Origin: Veillonella sp.
Lineage (GTDB): Bacteria > Bacillota > Negativicutes > Veillonellales > Veillonellaceae
Reading direction: 5' to 3'
Assembly: GCA_022737715.1 (NCBI GenBank)
Contig: JAIITD010000058.1
Coordinates: 1-9,495, forward strand
DNA length: 9,495 bases
Shown here: positions 1 to 6,275 of the stretch, one piece after another
Layout of the letters: each line of letters opens with the position of its first letter
How positions within the stretch are numbered: the first letter of the stretch is position 1
Translations under genes and position numbers: made by a program
Notes under the pieces: generated by a model
What the model was told of the DNA's origin: nothing
What the model saw: the letters and a program-made list of their open reading frames with translations, nothing else
Databases searched by the model: none

Positions 1-3
1 GAT

Positions 4-1287
4 ATGGCAACAAGTATGGTTATCGGCACTCAATGGGGTGACGAGGGTAAAGGTAAAATCGTTGACTGGATTGCAGAACGTGCAGACGTTGTAGTGCGCA
101 GCCAAGGCGGTAATAATGCGGGTCACACTGTTGTAGTAGATGACAAAGCATTTGCACTTCGTTTATTGCCAAGTGGTATTTTGTACGATGATAAACAAAA
201 TATTGTTGGTACTGGTGTTGTAATCGACCCTAAAGTATTGTTACAAGAAATCGAAGGTCTTGAAAAACAAGGTAAATCCGCAAAATCCCTTCACATTTCT
301 GACCGTGCTCATGTCATCATGCCTTACCATATTGCGCTTGATATGGCCGAAGAAGCATCCAAAGGTGATGCTAAAATCGGTACTACTAAAAACGGTATCG
401 GTCCTTGCTACGCTGATAAGGTAAATCGTGTCGGCATCCGCATTTGCGATTTGTACGACATGGAAACTTTCAAACAAAAATTGGCGTACAATGTTGAGTT
501 TAAAAATAAAATGCTTACAAAGGTTTACGATGCTGAACCTGTTAATTACGATGAAATTTTAGCGGATTACATCAAATATGCAGAGGCTTTGAAACCTTAC
601 GTAACCGACACAAATAATGCTGTGTTGAAAGCTATTAAAGAGGACAAAAAGGTCTTGTTCGAAGGTGCGCAAGCAACTATGCTTGATCTTGATCATGGTA
701 CATACCCATTCGTAACATCTTCCCATCCAATCGCTGGTGGTGCTTCCACAGGCGCTGGTGTAGGCCCTAACTATTTGAAAAATATTTTCGGCGTTGTGAA
801 AGCTTACGCTACACGTGTTGGTGCAGGCCCATTCCCTACAGAACAACTTAATGAAATTGGTGAAGAACTTCGTACTCTTGGTCATGAATTTGGTACTGTA
901 ACAGGTCGTCCTCGCCGTACTGGTTGGTTAGACCTTATGGTTGTAAAATACGCAGCAGGCCTTAGCAGCCTTGATTATTTAGCTATTACACGTTTGGATA
1001 TTCTTGATTCTTTCAAAGAATTGAAAATCTGTGTAGGTTACAAATTGAACGGCAAAAACGTTGAAGGTTTCCCTGCTAGCTTGAAAGACCTTGAAGCATG
1101 CGAACCTGTATACGAAACATTGCCAGGTTGGGAAACAGATATTTCCGGCATCCGTTCTTATGACGAATTGCCTGAAAATGCTCGCAAATACGTAGAACGT
1201 ATTGCAGAGGTAACAGGCGTGCCTTTGGGTATTGTATCTGTTGGTCCTAATCGTAACCAAACCATCGACCTTGTTAACGTATTCTAA
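4..1287 (+). CDS. purA: Adenylosuccinate synthetase
   Basis: This cytosolic enzyme joins IMP and aspartate, using GTP, to give adenylosuccinate in the first committed step from IMP to AMP. The 427-residue protein is full length for the family. The N-terminal GTP/IMP loop GTQWGDEGKGK lies at residues 8-18, with the catalytic Asp13. GGNNAGHT follows at 35-42 with the catalytic His41. Other family blocks are GTTKNGIGP (126-134), FEGAQATMLDLDHGTYPFVT (219-238), the arginine-rich aspartate-binding segment TVTGRPRRTGW (298-308) and the guanine-contacting SVGPNR near 412-417. The ATG lies only three bases inside the window, so its ribosome binding site and promoter are not visible. The TAA stop runs straight into a tandem-repeat region, and the first clear terminator is about 145 bases downstream. 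Nothing is missing or broken, and identification is essentially certain. Confidence 0.98.
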   Translation: MATSMVIGTQWGDEGKGKIVDWIAERADVVVRSQGGNNAGHTVVVDDKAFALRLLPSGILYDDKQNIVGTGVVIDPKVLLQEIEGLEKQGKSAKSLHISDRAHVIMPYHIALDMAEEASKGDAKIGTTKNGIGPCYADKVNRVGIRICDLYDMETFKQKLAYNVEFKNKMLTKVYDAEPVNYDEILADYIKYAEALKPYVTDTNNAVLKAIKEDKKVLFEGAQATMLDLDHGTYPFVTSSHPIAGGASTGAGVGPNYLKNIFGVVKAYATRVGAGPFPTEQLNEIGEELRTLGHEFGTVTGRPRRTGWLDLMVVKYAAGLSSLDYLAITRLDILDSFKELKICVGYKLNGKNVEGFPASLKDLEACEPVYETLPGWETDISGIRSYDELPENARKYVERIAEVTGVPLGIVSVGPNRNQTIDLVNVF

Positions 1288-1292
1288 TTGAT

Positions 1293-1374
1293 ATTAGTGT
1301 ATAATATATTCTAGTTATCATTAGTGTATAATATGTTCTAATTGTTATTAGTGTATAAAATGCTCTAATTGCCG
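1293..1374 (+). repeat. 27-bp tandem repeat, three copies
   Basis: Three head-to-tail units follow purA. Each starts ATTAGTGTATAA and continues to TTCTAATTG or a close variant. Unit starts are at 1293, 1320 and 1347, with a 27-bp period and a last unit of 28 bp. A partial upstream copy (TTCTAATTGAT, 1282-1292) includes the purA stop codon, and a degenerate ATTAGC start follows at 1375. Units 1 and 2 carry TATAAT and unit 3 carries TATAAA. The function is unknown. It may be slipped-strand minisatellite DNA in the purA 3' untranslated region, or a row of sigma-factor -10-like sites. Confidence 0.85.
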
Positions 1375-1430
1375 ATTAGCATGTAACAGATGGTAATCTG
1401 TATGACTGGTAACATATCCACATAAATAAT

Positions 1431-1476
1431 AAGCGGAGATTCTCAATATGGGGTCTCCGCTTTTATGTGTTTTTTT
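1431..1476 (+). terminator. Intrinsic terminator after purA
   Basis: A perfect 9-bp stem, AAGCGGAGA (1431-1439) with TCTCCGCTT (1454-1462), closes a 14-base loop. It is followed by TTATGTG and a run of seven T (1470-1476). This probably ends purA transcription and insulates the downstream regulator gene. A smaller perfect hairpin, ACAGAT-GGTA-ATCTGT, sits upstream at 1386-1401 but lacks a T tract. Confidence 0.85.
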
Positions 1477-1489
1477 CGCCTCATAAAGG

Positions 1490-1519
1490 ATTTTAATTAG
1501 TCGATTAAAATATTTTAAT
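1490..1519. promoter_or_regulatory. Candidate operator: ATTTTAAT palindromes
   Basis: The octamer ATTTTAAT occurs at 1490-1497, as its reverse complement at 1504-1511, and again at 1512-1519. The last two abut to form a perfect 16-bp palindrome (1504-1519). The block lies about 43 bases upstream of the putative -10 of the ArsR-family gene. ArsR/SmtB repressors are dimers that bind AT-rich imperfect palindromes near their own promoters, so this is a reasonable autoregulatory site. That role is inferred from position and symmetry only, and the high local AT content makes chance palindromes more likely. Confidence 0.45.
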
Positions 1520-1538
1520 GAGAATAAAAAGAAAAAAA

Positions 1539-1567
1539 TAGATTTAGTTATAAAAATAGTATATAAT
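1539..1567 (+). promoter_or_regulatory. Probable promoter of ArsR-family gene and dinB
   Basis: A perfect TATAAT lies at 1562-1567, 49 bases upstream of the ATG at 1617. The hexamer 17 bases further upstream (TAGATT, 1539-1544) is a poor -35 match, so strength may depend on the AT-rich upstream tract of A runs at 1524-1538. It is the only strong -10 between the purA terminator and the gene. Confidence 0.5.
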
Positions 1568-1616
1568 AGTATAAAAGTAGATTGATAATTTTTGATGTAT
1601 ATTGAGGAGTTTTCTT

Positions 1617-1961
1617 ATGGTTGAAGTTTCTTATGAACGTTTAGCAACGATTTTTAAAGCGCTCAGTGATGAAACAAGATTACATATTATAGATATGTTG
1701 TCCTGTAATGAGTTGTGTGCAGCAGATATTTTGGCAAGCTTTAATTTGTCTCAATCCACATTAAGCTACCATATGAAAATCTTAATTGATGCTGGCGTTG
1801 TAAATTCTCAACGTAATGGCCTTTGGACTCGTTATTCCATCAATGAAGAGACATTTGGTGACATTTTGGAAATCATTCCACAATTGTACAAAACAAAAGA
1901 CGAATGTATTTGTGCACAAATCAAATACTGCCGTCTTGATGAACACGAAAAAGACGCGTAG
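1617..1961 (+). CDS. ArsR/SmtB-family transcriptional repressor
   Basis: This 114-residue protein is a winged helix-turn-helix repressor of the ArsR/SmtB type, which leaves DNA on binding metal, metalloid or another ligand. The start is ATG 1617, with GAGGAG (1604-1609) seven bases upstream. An in-frame TTG at 1602 would put that ribosome binding site inside the gene. The N-terminal helix has the typical KALSDETRLHIIDML (14-28). The recognition helix is SQSTLSYHMKIL (45-56), and the wing NGLWTRYSI follows at 67-75. Cysteines are at 30, 34, 97, 99 and 105. ELCAAD (32-37) matches the arsenic-site block ELCxCD, but with Ala36 in place of the second Cys. The C-terminal ECICAQIKYC recalls the Cys-rich tail of plasmid pI258 ArsR. 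The inducer may therefore be arsenite, another soft metal or something else. The gene ends two bases before dinB, indicating one transcript. Confidence 0.9.
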   Translation: MVEVSYERLATIFKALSDETRLHIIDMLSCNELCAADILASFNLSQSTLSYHMKILIDAGVVNSQRNGLWTRYSINEETFGDILEIIPQLYKTKDECICAQIKYCRLDEHEKDA

Positions 1962-1963
1962 TT

Positions 1964-3355
1964 ATGAGACGCTGGATTATGCATGTTGATATGGATGCCT
2001 TCTTTGCATCCGTAGAACAACTGGATCATCCTGAATACAAAGGCCACCCCGTTATCGTGGGTGGTCTTTCTTCGCGTGGCGTTGTGGCCACTGCATCTTA
2101 TGAAGCCAGAAAGTTTGGCGTTCATTCGGCTATGCCTATTTCACGGGCCAAAAAGCTTTGTCCGCACGGTATCTACGTGTATCCCAATATGGCTCGCTAC
2201 AAGGAGATTTCTCACGTCATCCACAAGGTGATGGAGGAATTTACGCCCATCATCGAGCCCTTGTCTTTGGATGAGGCATTCTTGGATGTTACGGGAATCA
2301 CCCATAAATTTACGGGACCCAAGGCCTTAGGCCGTGCCATTAAGGACCGCGTGTTTGAGGAAACAGGGCTCATCATTTCGGCTGGCCTAGCGCCGAATAA
2401 ATTTCTTGCTAAACTGGCTTCTGACTTGGATAAGCCTGACGGACTCGTGGTTATTCCTTACGGTAAGGAATGTGAAAGCCTCGCTAATTTGCCCATTAAA
2501 CGCATATGGGGCGTAGGCCCTAGTACAGAACGTCGCCTTAAGGACGGTGGATTTGCCTTGATTAAGGATGTGCAAGCTTTGCCAGATGAGAAAACACTAG
2601 TGCCCTATGTGGGTAACCAGGCACGCCGTATTTGGGAACTGGCACGAGGCATCGACGAACGGCCTGTAGAACCGGAGCGTCAAATCCAATCTGTCGGTAA
2701 TGAGGAAACTTATGAAAGCGATGTCGAGGACCCGGCTGTTATCGACTTAGAACTCCACTATTTTGCTAATCGCGTAGCGAAACGATTGCGCAAATATGGC
2801 TTGATGGGACATACCGTATCCATTAAGGTGCGGTACAATGATTTTAAAACCGTATCCCGCCAAAAACGACTAGATTCTGCTACGGACCAAGAACGTGTTA
2901 TTTATGACACATCTGTGTTGTTATGGAATAAGCTGATGCGTGAAAGGTCTAATAGTAGACCATCGAATCGTTGTAATGCTAAGAGTACTACAGATAGCAC
3001 TATTATAGATAATGCTAGTGATAGGCAGCTTGCGGATGACCGAGAGATGATGGGCGCAGCTCCGTTACCTCAATTCGATACATCCATTCTTGATATGCCG
3101 CACAAACCAATTCGGCTTTTGGGTGTGACTGTCAGTGGACTTTCAACAGAAGGCATTGTACAGGACGATTTATTCTCCATAGAAACGGGCGAGAAAGATG
3201 AGAAGCTTTCAACCGTACTAGATTCGTTGGCCTCTAAATTTGGAGAAGGGGCCATCATGAGTGGCGCCCTTTGGCGTCGTGCTCACGGCGATGGTGGAGA
3301 ACGGCGAAAACGGTCGGAATTAAAGGCCGAAATGGATTTGGATAATGAGGAATAA
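1964..3355 (+). CDS. dinB: DNA polymerase IV (Y-family translesion polymerase)
   Basis: This 463-residue error-prone polymerase copies past damaged template bases. The palm begins HVDMDAFFASVE (7-18), with metal ligand Asp9 and steric-gate Phe14. SLDEAFLDVTG (101-111) supplies Asp103 and Glu104. The fingers motif is ASYEARKFGV (44-53), and the helix-hairpin-helix thumb block is IKRIWGVGPSTERRL (178-192). The little finger domain spans roughly 240-395. QDDLF (400-404) looks like a beta-clamp-binding motif, followed by a charged helical tail. The protein is longer than the roughly 350-415 residues usual for DinB. Much of the extra length is a Ser/Thr/Asn/Asp-rich stretch at about 327-375, inside the little finger just before the conserved RLLGVTVSGL strand. 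The ATG has no convincing ribosome binding site and follows the repressor stop by two bases, so translation is probably coupled. No terminator follows, and transcripts may read into the next gene. Confidence 0.96.
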   Translation: MRRWIMHVDMDAFFASVEQLDHPEYKGHPVIVGGLSSRGVVATASYEARKFGVHSAMPISRAKKLCPHGIYVYPNMARYKEISHVIHKVMEEFTPIIEPLSLDEAFLDVTGITHKFTGPKALGRAIKDRVFEETGLIISAGLAPNKFLAKLASDLDKPDGLVVIPYGKECESLANLPIKRIWGVGPSTERRLKDGGFALIKDVQALPDEKTLVPYVGNQARRIWELARGIDERPVEPERQIQSVGNEETYESDVEDPAVIDLELHYFANRVAKRLRKYGLMGHTVSIKVRYNDFKTVSRQKRLDSATDQERVIYDTSVLLWNKLMRERSNSRPSNRCNAKSTTDSTIIDNASDRQLADDREMMGAAPLPQFDTSILDMPHKPIRLLGVTVSGLSTEGIVQDDLFSIETGEKDEKLSTVLDSLASKFGEGAIMSGALWRRAHGDGGERRKRSELKAEMDLDNEE

Positions 3356-3381
3356 AATTCTTTCAAGAATAGAAACATTCA

Positions 3382-3390
3382 TGATACAAT
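3382..3390 (+). promoter_or_regulatory. Possible extended -10 promoter
   Basis: TGATACAAT has the TGn extension plus TACAAT (3385-3390), 55 bases upstream of the ATG at 3446. TTCAAG at 3362-3367 is a weak -35 with a 17-bp spacer. It could give the following small gene its own transcription in addition to read-through from dinB. Confidence 0.4.
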
Positions 3391-3445
3391 GTATATGTAT
3401 AGAAATGTGTATACGCAAGAAACTATCTGCAAGAGAGGTATAAAT

Positions 3446-3730
3446 ATGAGTATATTTCGTGTGGCCATTCATTATGGCGTAAACAGCAACGGGGTTTTAT
3501 CTTACGATACAGATACAAAAACCGTAACGGTGGATCTACCTGAACAAGAATGGATCGACAAGGTACGTGCATACTTAAATGAAGACCATGCTATCGAGCA
3601 TGCTACAGGTCTTGATACGTATGAACGATTGAATGTAAAACCATTAGAATCTTTGGATAACTTTAAATTAGCTCTTACACGCATGTGGGAAGCCATCGAT
3701 GTACAAGTCGACTGGAGCCGCCCAGCGTAA
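3446..3730 (+). CDS. Small conserved-looking protein of unknown function
   Basis: This encodes a 94-residue protein that I cannot assign to a named family. The ATG at 3446 is chosen because AGAGAGG (3432-3438) sits seven bases upstream. The longer in-frame start at 3389 would make that site coding and add a low-complexity leader. The N-terminus, FRVAIHYGVNSNGVLSYDTD, reads as beta strands. The middle, LPEQEWIDKVRAYLN, is a likely amphipathic helix. The C-terminus, ESLDNFKLALTRMWEAIDV followed by QVDWSRP, is compact and looks conserved. There is no signal peptide, membrane segment or cysteine. It lies 90 bases after dinB and is closed by its own hairpin, so it may be the third gene of the repressor-dinB transcript or a separate unit. 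Confidence 0.8.
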   Translation: MSIFRVAIHYGVNSNGVLSYDTDTKTVTVDLPEQEWIDKVRAYLNEDHAIEHATGLDTYERLNVKPLESLDNFKLALTRMWEAIDVQVDWSRPA

Positions 3731-3738
3731 TTAAAATG

Positions 3739-3778
3739 ATACCCCTTCATAACTATATATTGGTTATGAAGGGGGTAT
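3739..3778 (+). terminator. Strong hairpin, probable terminator
   Basis: ATACCCCTTCATAAC (3739-3753) pairs with GTTATGAAGGGGGTAT (3763-3778) around a 9-base loop. That gives about 15 bp with one extra G bulged. The 3' tail TTTATTATAG is only moderately T-rich. It starts nine bases after the stop of the 94-residue gene and separates it from the pectate lyase promoter. Confidence 0.7.
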
Positions 3779-3796
3779 TTATTATAGCTATAGTTG

Positions 3797-3826
3797 TTGA
3801 GTGATAACACTATAATATACTATAAC
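3797..3826 (+). promoter_or_regulatory. Probable pectate lyase promoter
   Basis: TTGAGT (3797-3802) and TATAAC (3821-3826) are spaced 18 bp apart. A perfect TATAAT also lies at 3811-3816, so the exact -10 is ambiguous. GTGATAA occurs twice, at 3801-3807 and 3827-3833, flanking these hexamers, and could be a regulator site. The lyase ATG is 25 bases downstream of the second -10. Confidence 0.4.
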
Positions 3827-3850
3827 GTGATAAATTAAGGAAGTAGAACT

Positions 3851-5116
3851 ATGAAAAAGATAATGATAACCCTTGGATTATTTATTGCATTAATTGGTGT
3901 AATGATGACCTCGTTTCGTGGCTCGGCTGAGAGCCCTACCTTTATGCGTGAAGCATTACCAAAACAGGACGGATTTGCTTCTGTAGGCAATGGGACTACT
4001 GGTGGTGCTAATGCTACAGCGCAGAATGTGTTTAAAGTAACAAATAAAAAAGAATTTGTATCAGCTCTTAAGAATAGAAAAAACACTACACCTAAGATTG
4101 TACTAGTCTATGGAACCATAGATTTTGATACCGATGATAATGGTAAACCATTGACTATGAAAGACTACATGGTCGATGGCTATGACTTTCAACAATATTT
4201 AGAAACTCATAAGCCGCAAAGCACAGCGCCTAAGAGTTTAAAAGATGAGCAAGAAGCAAAGCGTAAGGCATCACAAAAGAATCAAAGTAAGTCTATTACT
4301 GTTCATGTACCGTCTAATACAAGCATCATTGGCATGGACAATGCGAAATTAAAGGGTGTAAATTTGGTTCTTGATTCGGATAATGTAATCATACGAAATA
4401 TACAGTTTGAATCTCCTTATGACTATTTCCCTTCTTGGGATCCTAATGATGGACCAGAGGGCAATTGGAATTCTCAGTATGACAGTATTTCCATAAAAGG
4501 TGGTACGCATATTTGGATTGATCATTCTTCCTTCCAAGATGGCCCTGAAACAGTAGAAAAATACTTTGGTCGTAAATATGAGCATAGAGATGGATTGGTT
4601 GATATTACCAATGAAGCTGACTATATAACGATTTCTTATTCTACGTTTGAAAACCATAATAAAACCATGTTGATTGGTAGTAGTGATTCAAAAATATCAG
4701 ATGAAGGAAAACTACATGTAACTTTGCATCATAATTATTTCCATAATGTAGTACAACGCTTACCAAGAGTACGATTTGGCCAGGTTCATGTGTATAATAA
4801 TTACTTTGCGTCAGATACTACAAATGGTGAATATGCTTATGCTTACGCACTAGGTGTTGGGAAAAACTCCCAAATCTATGCTGAAAACAATGTGGCGGAC
4901 ATAGCAGGTAAAGACTATACATCCTTTGTGAAAGTATTTGGAGGAAAACAACTTACTACAGTTAATAATATGTTTAACGGAAAAATCGTTGATACCTTTA
5001 ACGATACGTTAACACCTGTAGATTGGAAACCTGAACTGTTTACTACAATAGATCCTGTAAATGAAGTAAAAGAAAATGTTTTGCATAATGCGGGACCAAT
5101 TAAAATGAGTCGATAG
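3851..5116 (+). CDS. pel: Secreted pectate lyase, polysaccharide lyase family 1
   Basis: This 421-residue enzyme should cleave polygalacturonate by calcium-dependent beta-elimination. AAGGAAG (3837-3843) supports the ATG. A signal peptide (MKKIMITLGLF to about 26) ends in GSA before ESPT, so the protein is exported to the periplasm or beyond. The right-handed beta-helix blocks are clear. They are DSDNVIIRNIQF (175-186), DYFPSWDPNDG (191-201) and NWNSQYDSISIKGGTHIWID (205-224). Next come YFGRKYEHRDGLVDITNEAD (238-257) with Asp247 and Asp251 as calcium ligands, and ENHNKTMLIGSSDSK (267-281) with Lys271. QRLPRVRFGQVHVYNNYF (302-319) carries the RxPxxR pair Arg303 and Arg308. From memory, the protein is collinear with Bacillus subtilis Pel from GTTGG near residue 48 to the C-terminus, including the charged SQKNQ insertion at 141-145. 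All catalytic residues are present, so it is probably active. No pectin transport or catabolism genes lie nearby. Confidence 0.95.
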   Translation: MKKIMITLGLFIALIGVMMTSFRGSAESPTFMREALPKQDGFASVGNGTTGGANATAQNVFKVTNKKEFVSALKNRKNTTPKIVLVYGTIDFDTDDNGKPLTMKDYMVDGYDFQQYLETHKPQSTAPKSLKDEQEAKRKASQKNQSKSITVHVPSNTSIIGMDNAKLKGVNLVLDSDNVIIRNIQFESPYDYFPSWDPNDGPEGNWNSQYDSISIKGGTHIWIDHSSFQDGPETVEKYFGRKYEHRDGLVDITNEADYITISYSTFENHNKTMLIGSSDSKISDEGKLHVTLHHNYFHNVVQRLPRVRFGQVHVYNNYFASDTTNGEYAYAYALGVGKNSQIYAENNVADIAGKDYTSFVKVFGGKQLTTVNNMFNGKIVDTFNDTLTPVDWKPELFTTIDPVNEVKENVLHNAGPIKMSR

Positions 5117-5133
5117 AGATATAATTTAACTAG

Positions 5134-5177
5134 AAATGCCGTATCATATTTCTTAAGTGAAATGTGATACGGCATTT
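5134..5177. terminator. Bidirectional hairpin between convergent genes
   Basis: A 19-bp inverted repeat with arms 5134-5152 and 5159-5177 closes a 6-base TTAAGT loop. The only non-Watson-Crick position is one wobble pair. It sits 17 bases after the lyase stop and 25 bases beyond the stop of the minus-strand gene. T tracts are short on both strands (ATTTG on plus, ATTTCT on minus). It probably serves as a shared terminator or an mRNA 3'-end stabiliser. Confidence 0.7.
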
Positions 5178-5202
5178 GTCGTGAGAAGTGTATTAAATAT
5201 TG

Positions 5203-6084
5203 TTAATCAAATTTTTTATTTGTTAGGTCCTGATACATAAGCTTAGCAATTTCATACTGTGGATCACCAGCTTGTAATTGGTGGGATGGTAGTTTAAATA
5301 CAGCTTCAGCTCTTTCCTCTTTCTTGATATCGATACCCTTTACATCTTCGGACCGACTTATGGAAATGGTATGTGTTGTTGGATTTATGAAGTACGCATT
5401 TACATCGATGCTGAAAGCTTTGTTTTCGTCTTTTCTCATGATTACACGTAGAATCATAGCCGAAATAGCAGTGGTACCATTTTTTTCACCTAATAGCTGC
5501 TTAGATGTGTAGTCCACATAATCTGCATAGACATAAATATCGCCAGGTTTAGCCTTATCATAATCTTGTGTATAGGCCTCTACCAAACGCAAATCGAGTT
5601 GTCTGCCAAATGGTCGAGAGAACATTTCGCTTTGTAATTCGCGTGTTTCACTAACAGGTGGATAGAACGGTATGGGCGTTAACCCCTTTAGCATATCTGT
5701 GCGAGTTTCGTTTTTCCGTTTAGCGCGACGTTCCGCAGTGACCTTGTCTAACCGCTCACGCTCCTTTAACATGGCCTTTTCTTGTTCTTCTTTAGTTTTG
5801 TAAGTCTTTACGGATACAACACGGTTACCAGACATAGTCACCGTTGAATAGATGGGCTTATCTTTAGTCGGTTTTCCCTTAGAAGCATCAAGCGTAGATT
5901 GCACCATGGCAGGTGTTGCGCTTTCGATAGATTTTTTTAGCTCTGGAATATTGGAATAATCCATATCAACCACTGCAGCATCTGTACTTTTAGTTGGTTG
6001 TACAGGTGTAGCACCATACGCAGATGATATAGCCAATATAGCTAATAGTGAACTGGTAATAATTGATCGTTTACATAGTTTCAT
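5203..6084 (-). CDS. Exported protein of unknown function
   Basis: This gene encodes 293 residues starting at MKLCKRSIITSSLL. The start is chosen because AAGAGGT lies about seven bases upstream on the minus strand and the signal peptide begins there. An upstream in-frame start at 6126 would add 14 unlikely residues. The signal peptide has a basic n-region, a hydrophobic core at 8-21 and a likely cut after AYG (22-24). The mature part opens with a Thr/Pro-rich linker. A highly charged, probably helical or coiled-coil stretch follows at about 97-128, rich in Lys, Glu and Arg. The globular C-terminal half runs from about 135 to 293 and includes KPGDIYVYADYVDYTS (179-194) and alternating strands. 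There are no later membrane segments or lipobox. I do not recognise the family. It probably acts in the periplasm or on the surface. It is transcribed toward the pectate lyase and away from the tRNA. Confidence 0.85.
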   Translation of the reverse strand: MKLCKRSIITSSLLAILAISSAYGATPVQPTKSTDAAVVDMDYSNIPELKKSIESATPAMVQSTLDASKGKPTKDKPIYSTVTMSGNRVVSVKTYKTKEEQEKAMLKERERLDKVTAERRAKRKNETRTDMLKGLTPIPFYPPVSETRELQSEMFSRPFGRQLDLRLVEAYTQDYDKAKPGDIYVYADYVDYTSKQLLGEKNGTTAISAMILRVIMRKDENKAFSIDVNAYFINPTTHTISISRSEDVKGIDIKKEERAEAVFKLPSHQLQAGDPQYEIAKLMYQDLTNKKFD

Positions 6085-6133
6085 TGCATATACCTCTTTT
6101 TTATAAGAACTCTCTAATACTATCAACAGCTGT

Positions 6134-6142
6134 ATTATAGCA
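6134..6142 (-). promoter_or_regulatory. Extended -10 promoter for the exported protein
   Basis: Read on the minus strand this is TGCTATAAT, a perfect TATAAT (6139-6134) with the TGn extension. It lies about 50 bases upstream of the ATG at 6084. The -35 position (ATCTAT) is poor, which is typical when an extended -10 is used. It is back to back with the tRNA promoter, whose -35 begins at 6149. Confidence 0.6.
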
Positions 6143-6148
6143 TAGTTC

Positions 6149-6178
6149 TTGCATAGATAGATTTAAAAACGATATAAT
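6149..6178 (+). promoter_or_regulatory. tRNA-Arg promoter
   Basis: TTGCAT (6149-6154) and a perfect TATAAT (6173-6178) are separated by 18 bp. This would start transcription a few bases before the tRNA 5' end at 6190, the usual arrangement for a single tRNA gene. Confidence 0.6.
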
Positions 6179-6189
6179 AAAGTGTACAT

Positions 6190-6266
6190 GCGTCTATAGC
6201 TCAACCGGACAGAGCGCCAGTTTCCTAAACTGTAGGTTGGGGGTTCGATTCCCTCTAGGCGCACCA
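6190..6266 (+). tRNA. tRNA-Arg (anticodon CCU)
   Basis: This is a 77-base cloverleaf with an encoded CCA end. The acceptor arms GCGTCTA and TAGGCGC pair with one wobble. The D stem is GCTC/GAGC with a 9-base loop. The anticodon stem is CCAGT/ACTGT with an open outer pair, and the loop TTCCTAA has anticodon CCT at 6224-6226, reading AGG. The variable loop is AGGTT. The T stem is GGGGG/CCCTC around TTCGATT, followed by discriminator A and CCA. The anticodon assigns arginine. It is a single gene with its own promoter and terminator. Confidence 0.95.
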
Positions 6267-6275
6267 GTGCGTAAT

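Noticed and set aside
241..1260. Open minus-strand frames inside purA (and similar ones inside dinB, pel and the array genes)
   Set aside because: They lie fully antisense to well-supported genes, lack ribosome binding sites and encode Cys/Phe/Ser-rich sequence typical of antisense shadows.
1293..1374. Tandem repeat as a CRISPR array
   Set aside because: The units abut directly with no unique spacers and the repeats are not palindromic at their ends.
1602..1616. Longer TTG-started form of the ArsR-family gene
   Set aside because: It would place the GAGGAG ribosome binding site inside the coding region. ATG 1617 has ideal spacing and begins where family members usually begin.
3389..3445. N-terminal extension of the 94-residue gene
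   Set aside because: The added residues are low complexity, start within the likely -10 and lack a ribosome binding site, whereas ATG 3446 has AGAGAGG at seven bases.
3739..3778. Hairpin after the 94-residue gene as a riboswitch for the pectate lyase
   Set aside because: It is a simple stem-loop directly after a stop codon and upstream of the lyase promoter, so it would not be in the lyase leader.
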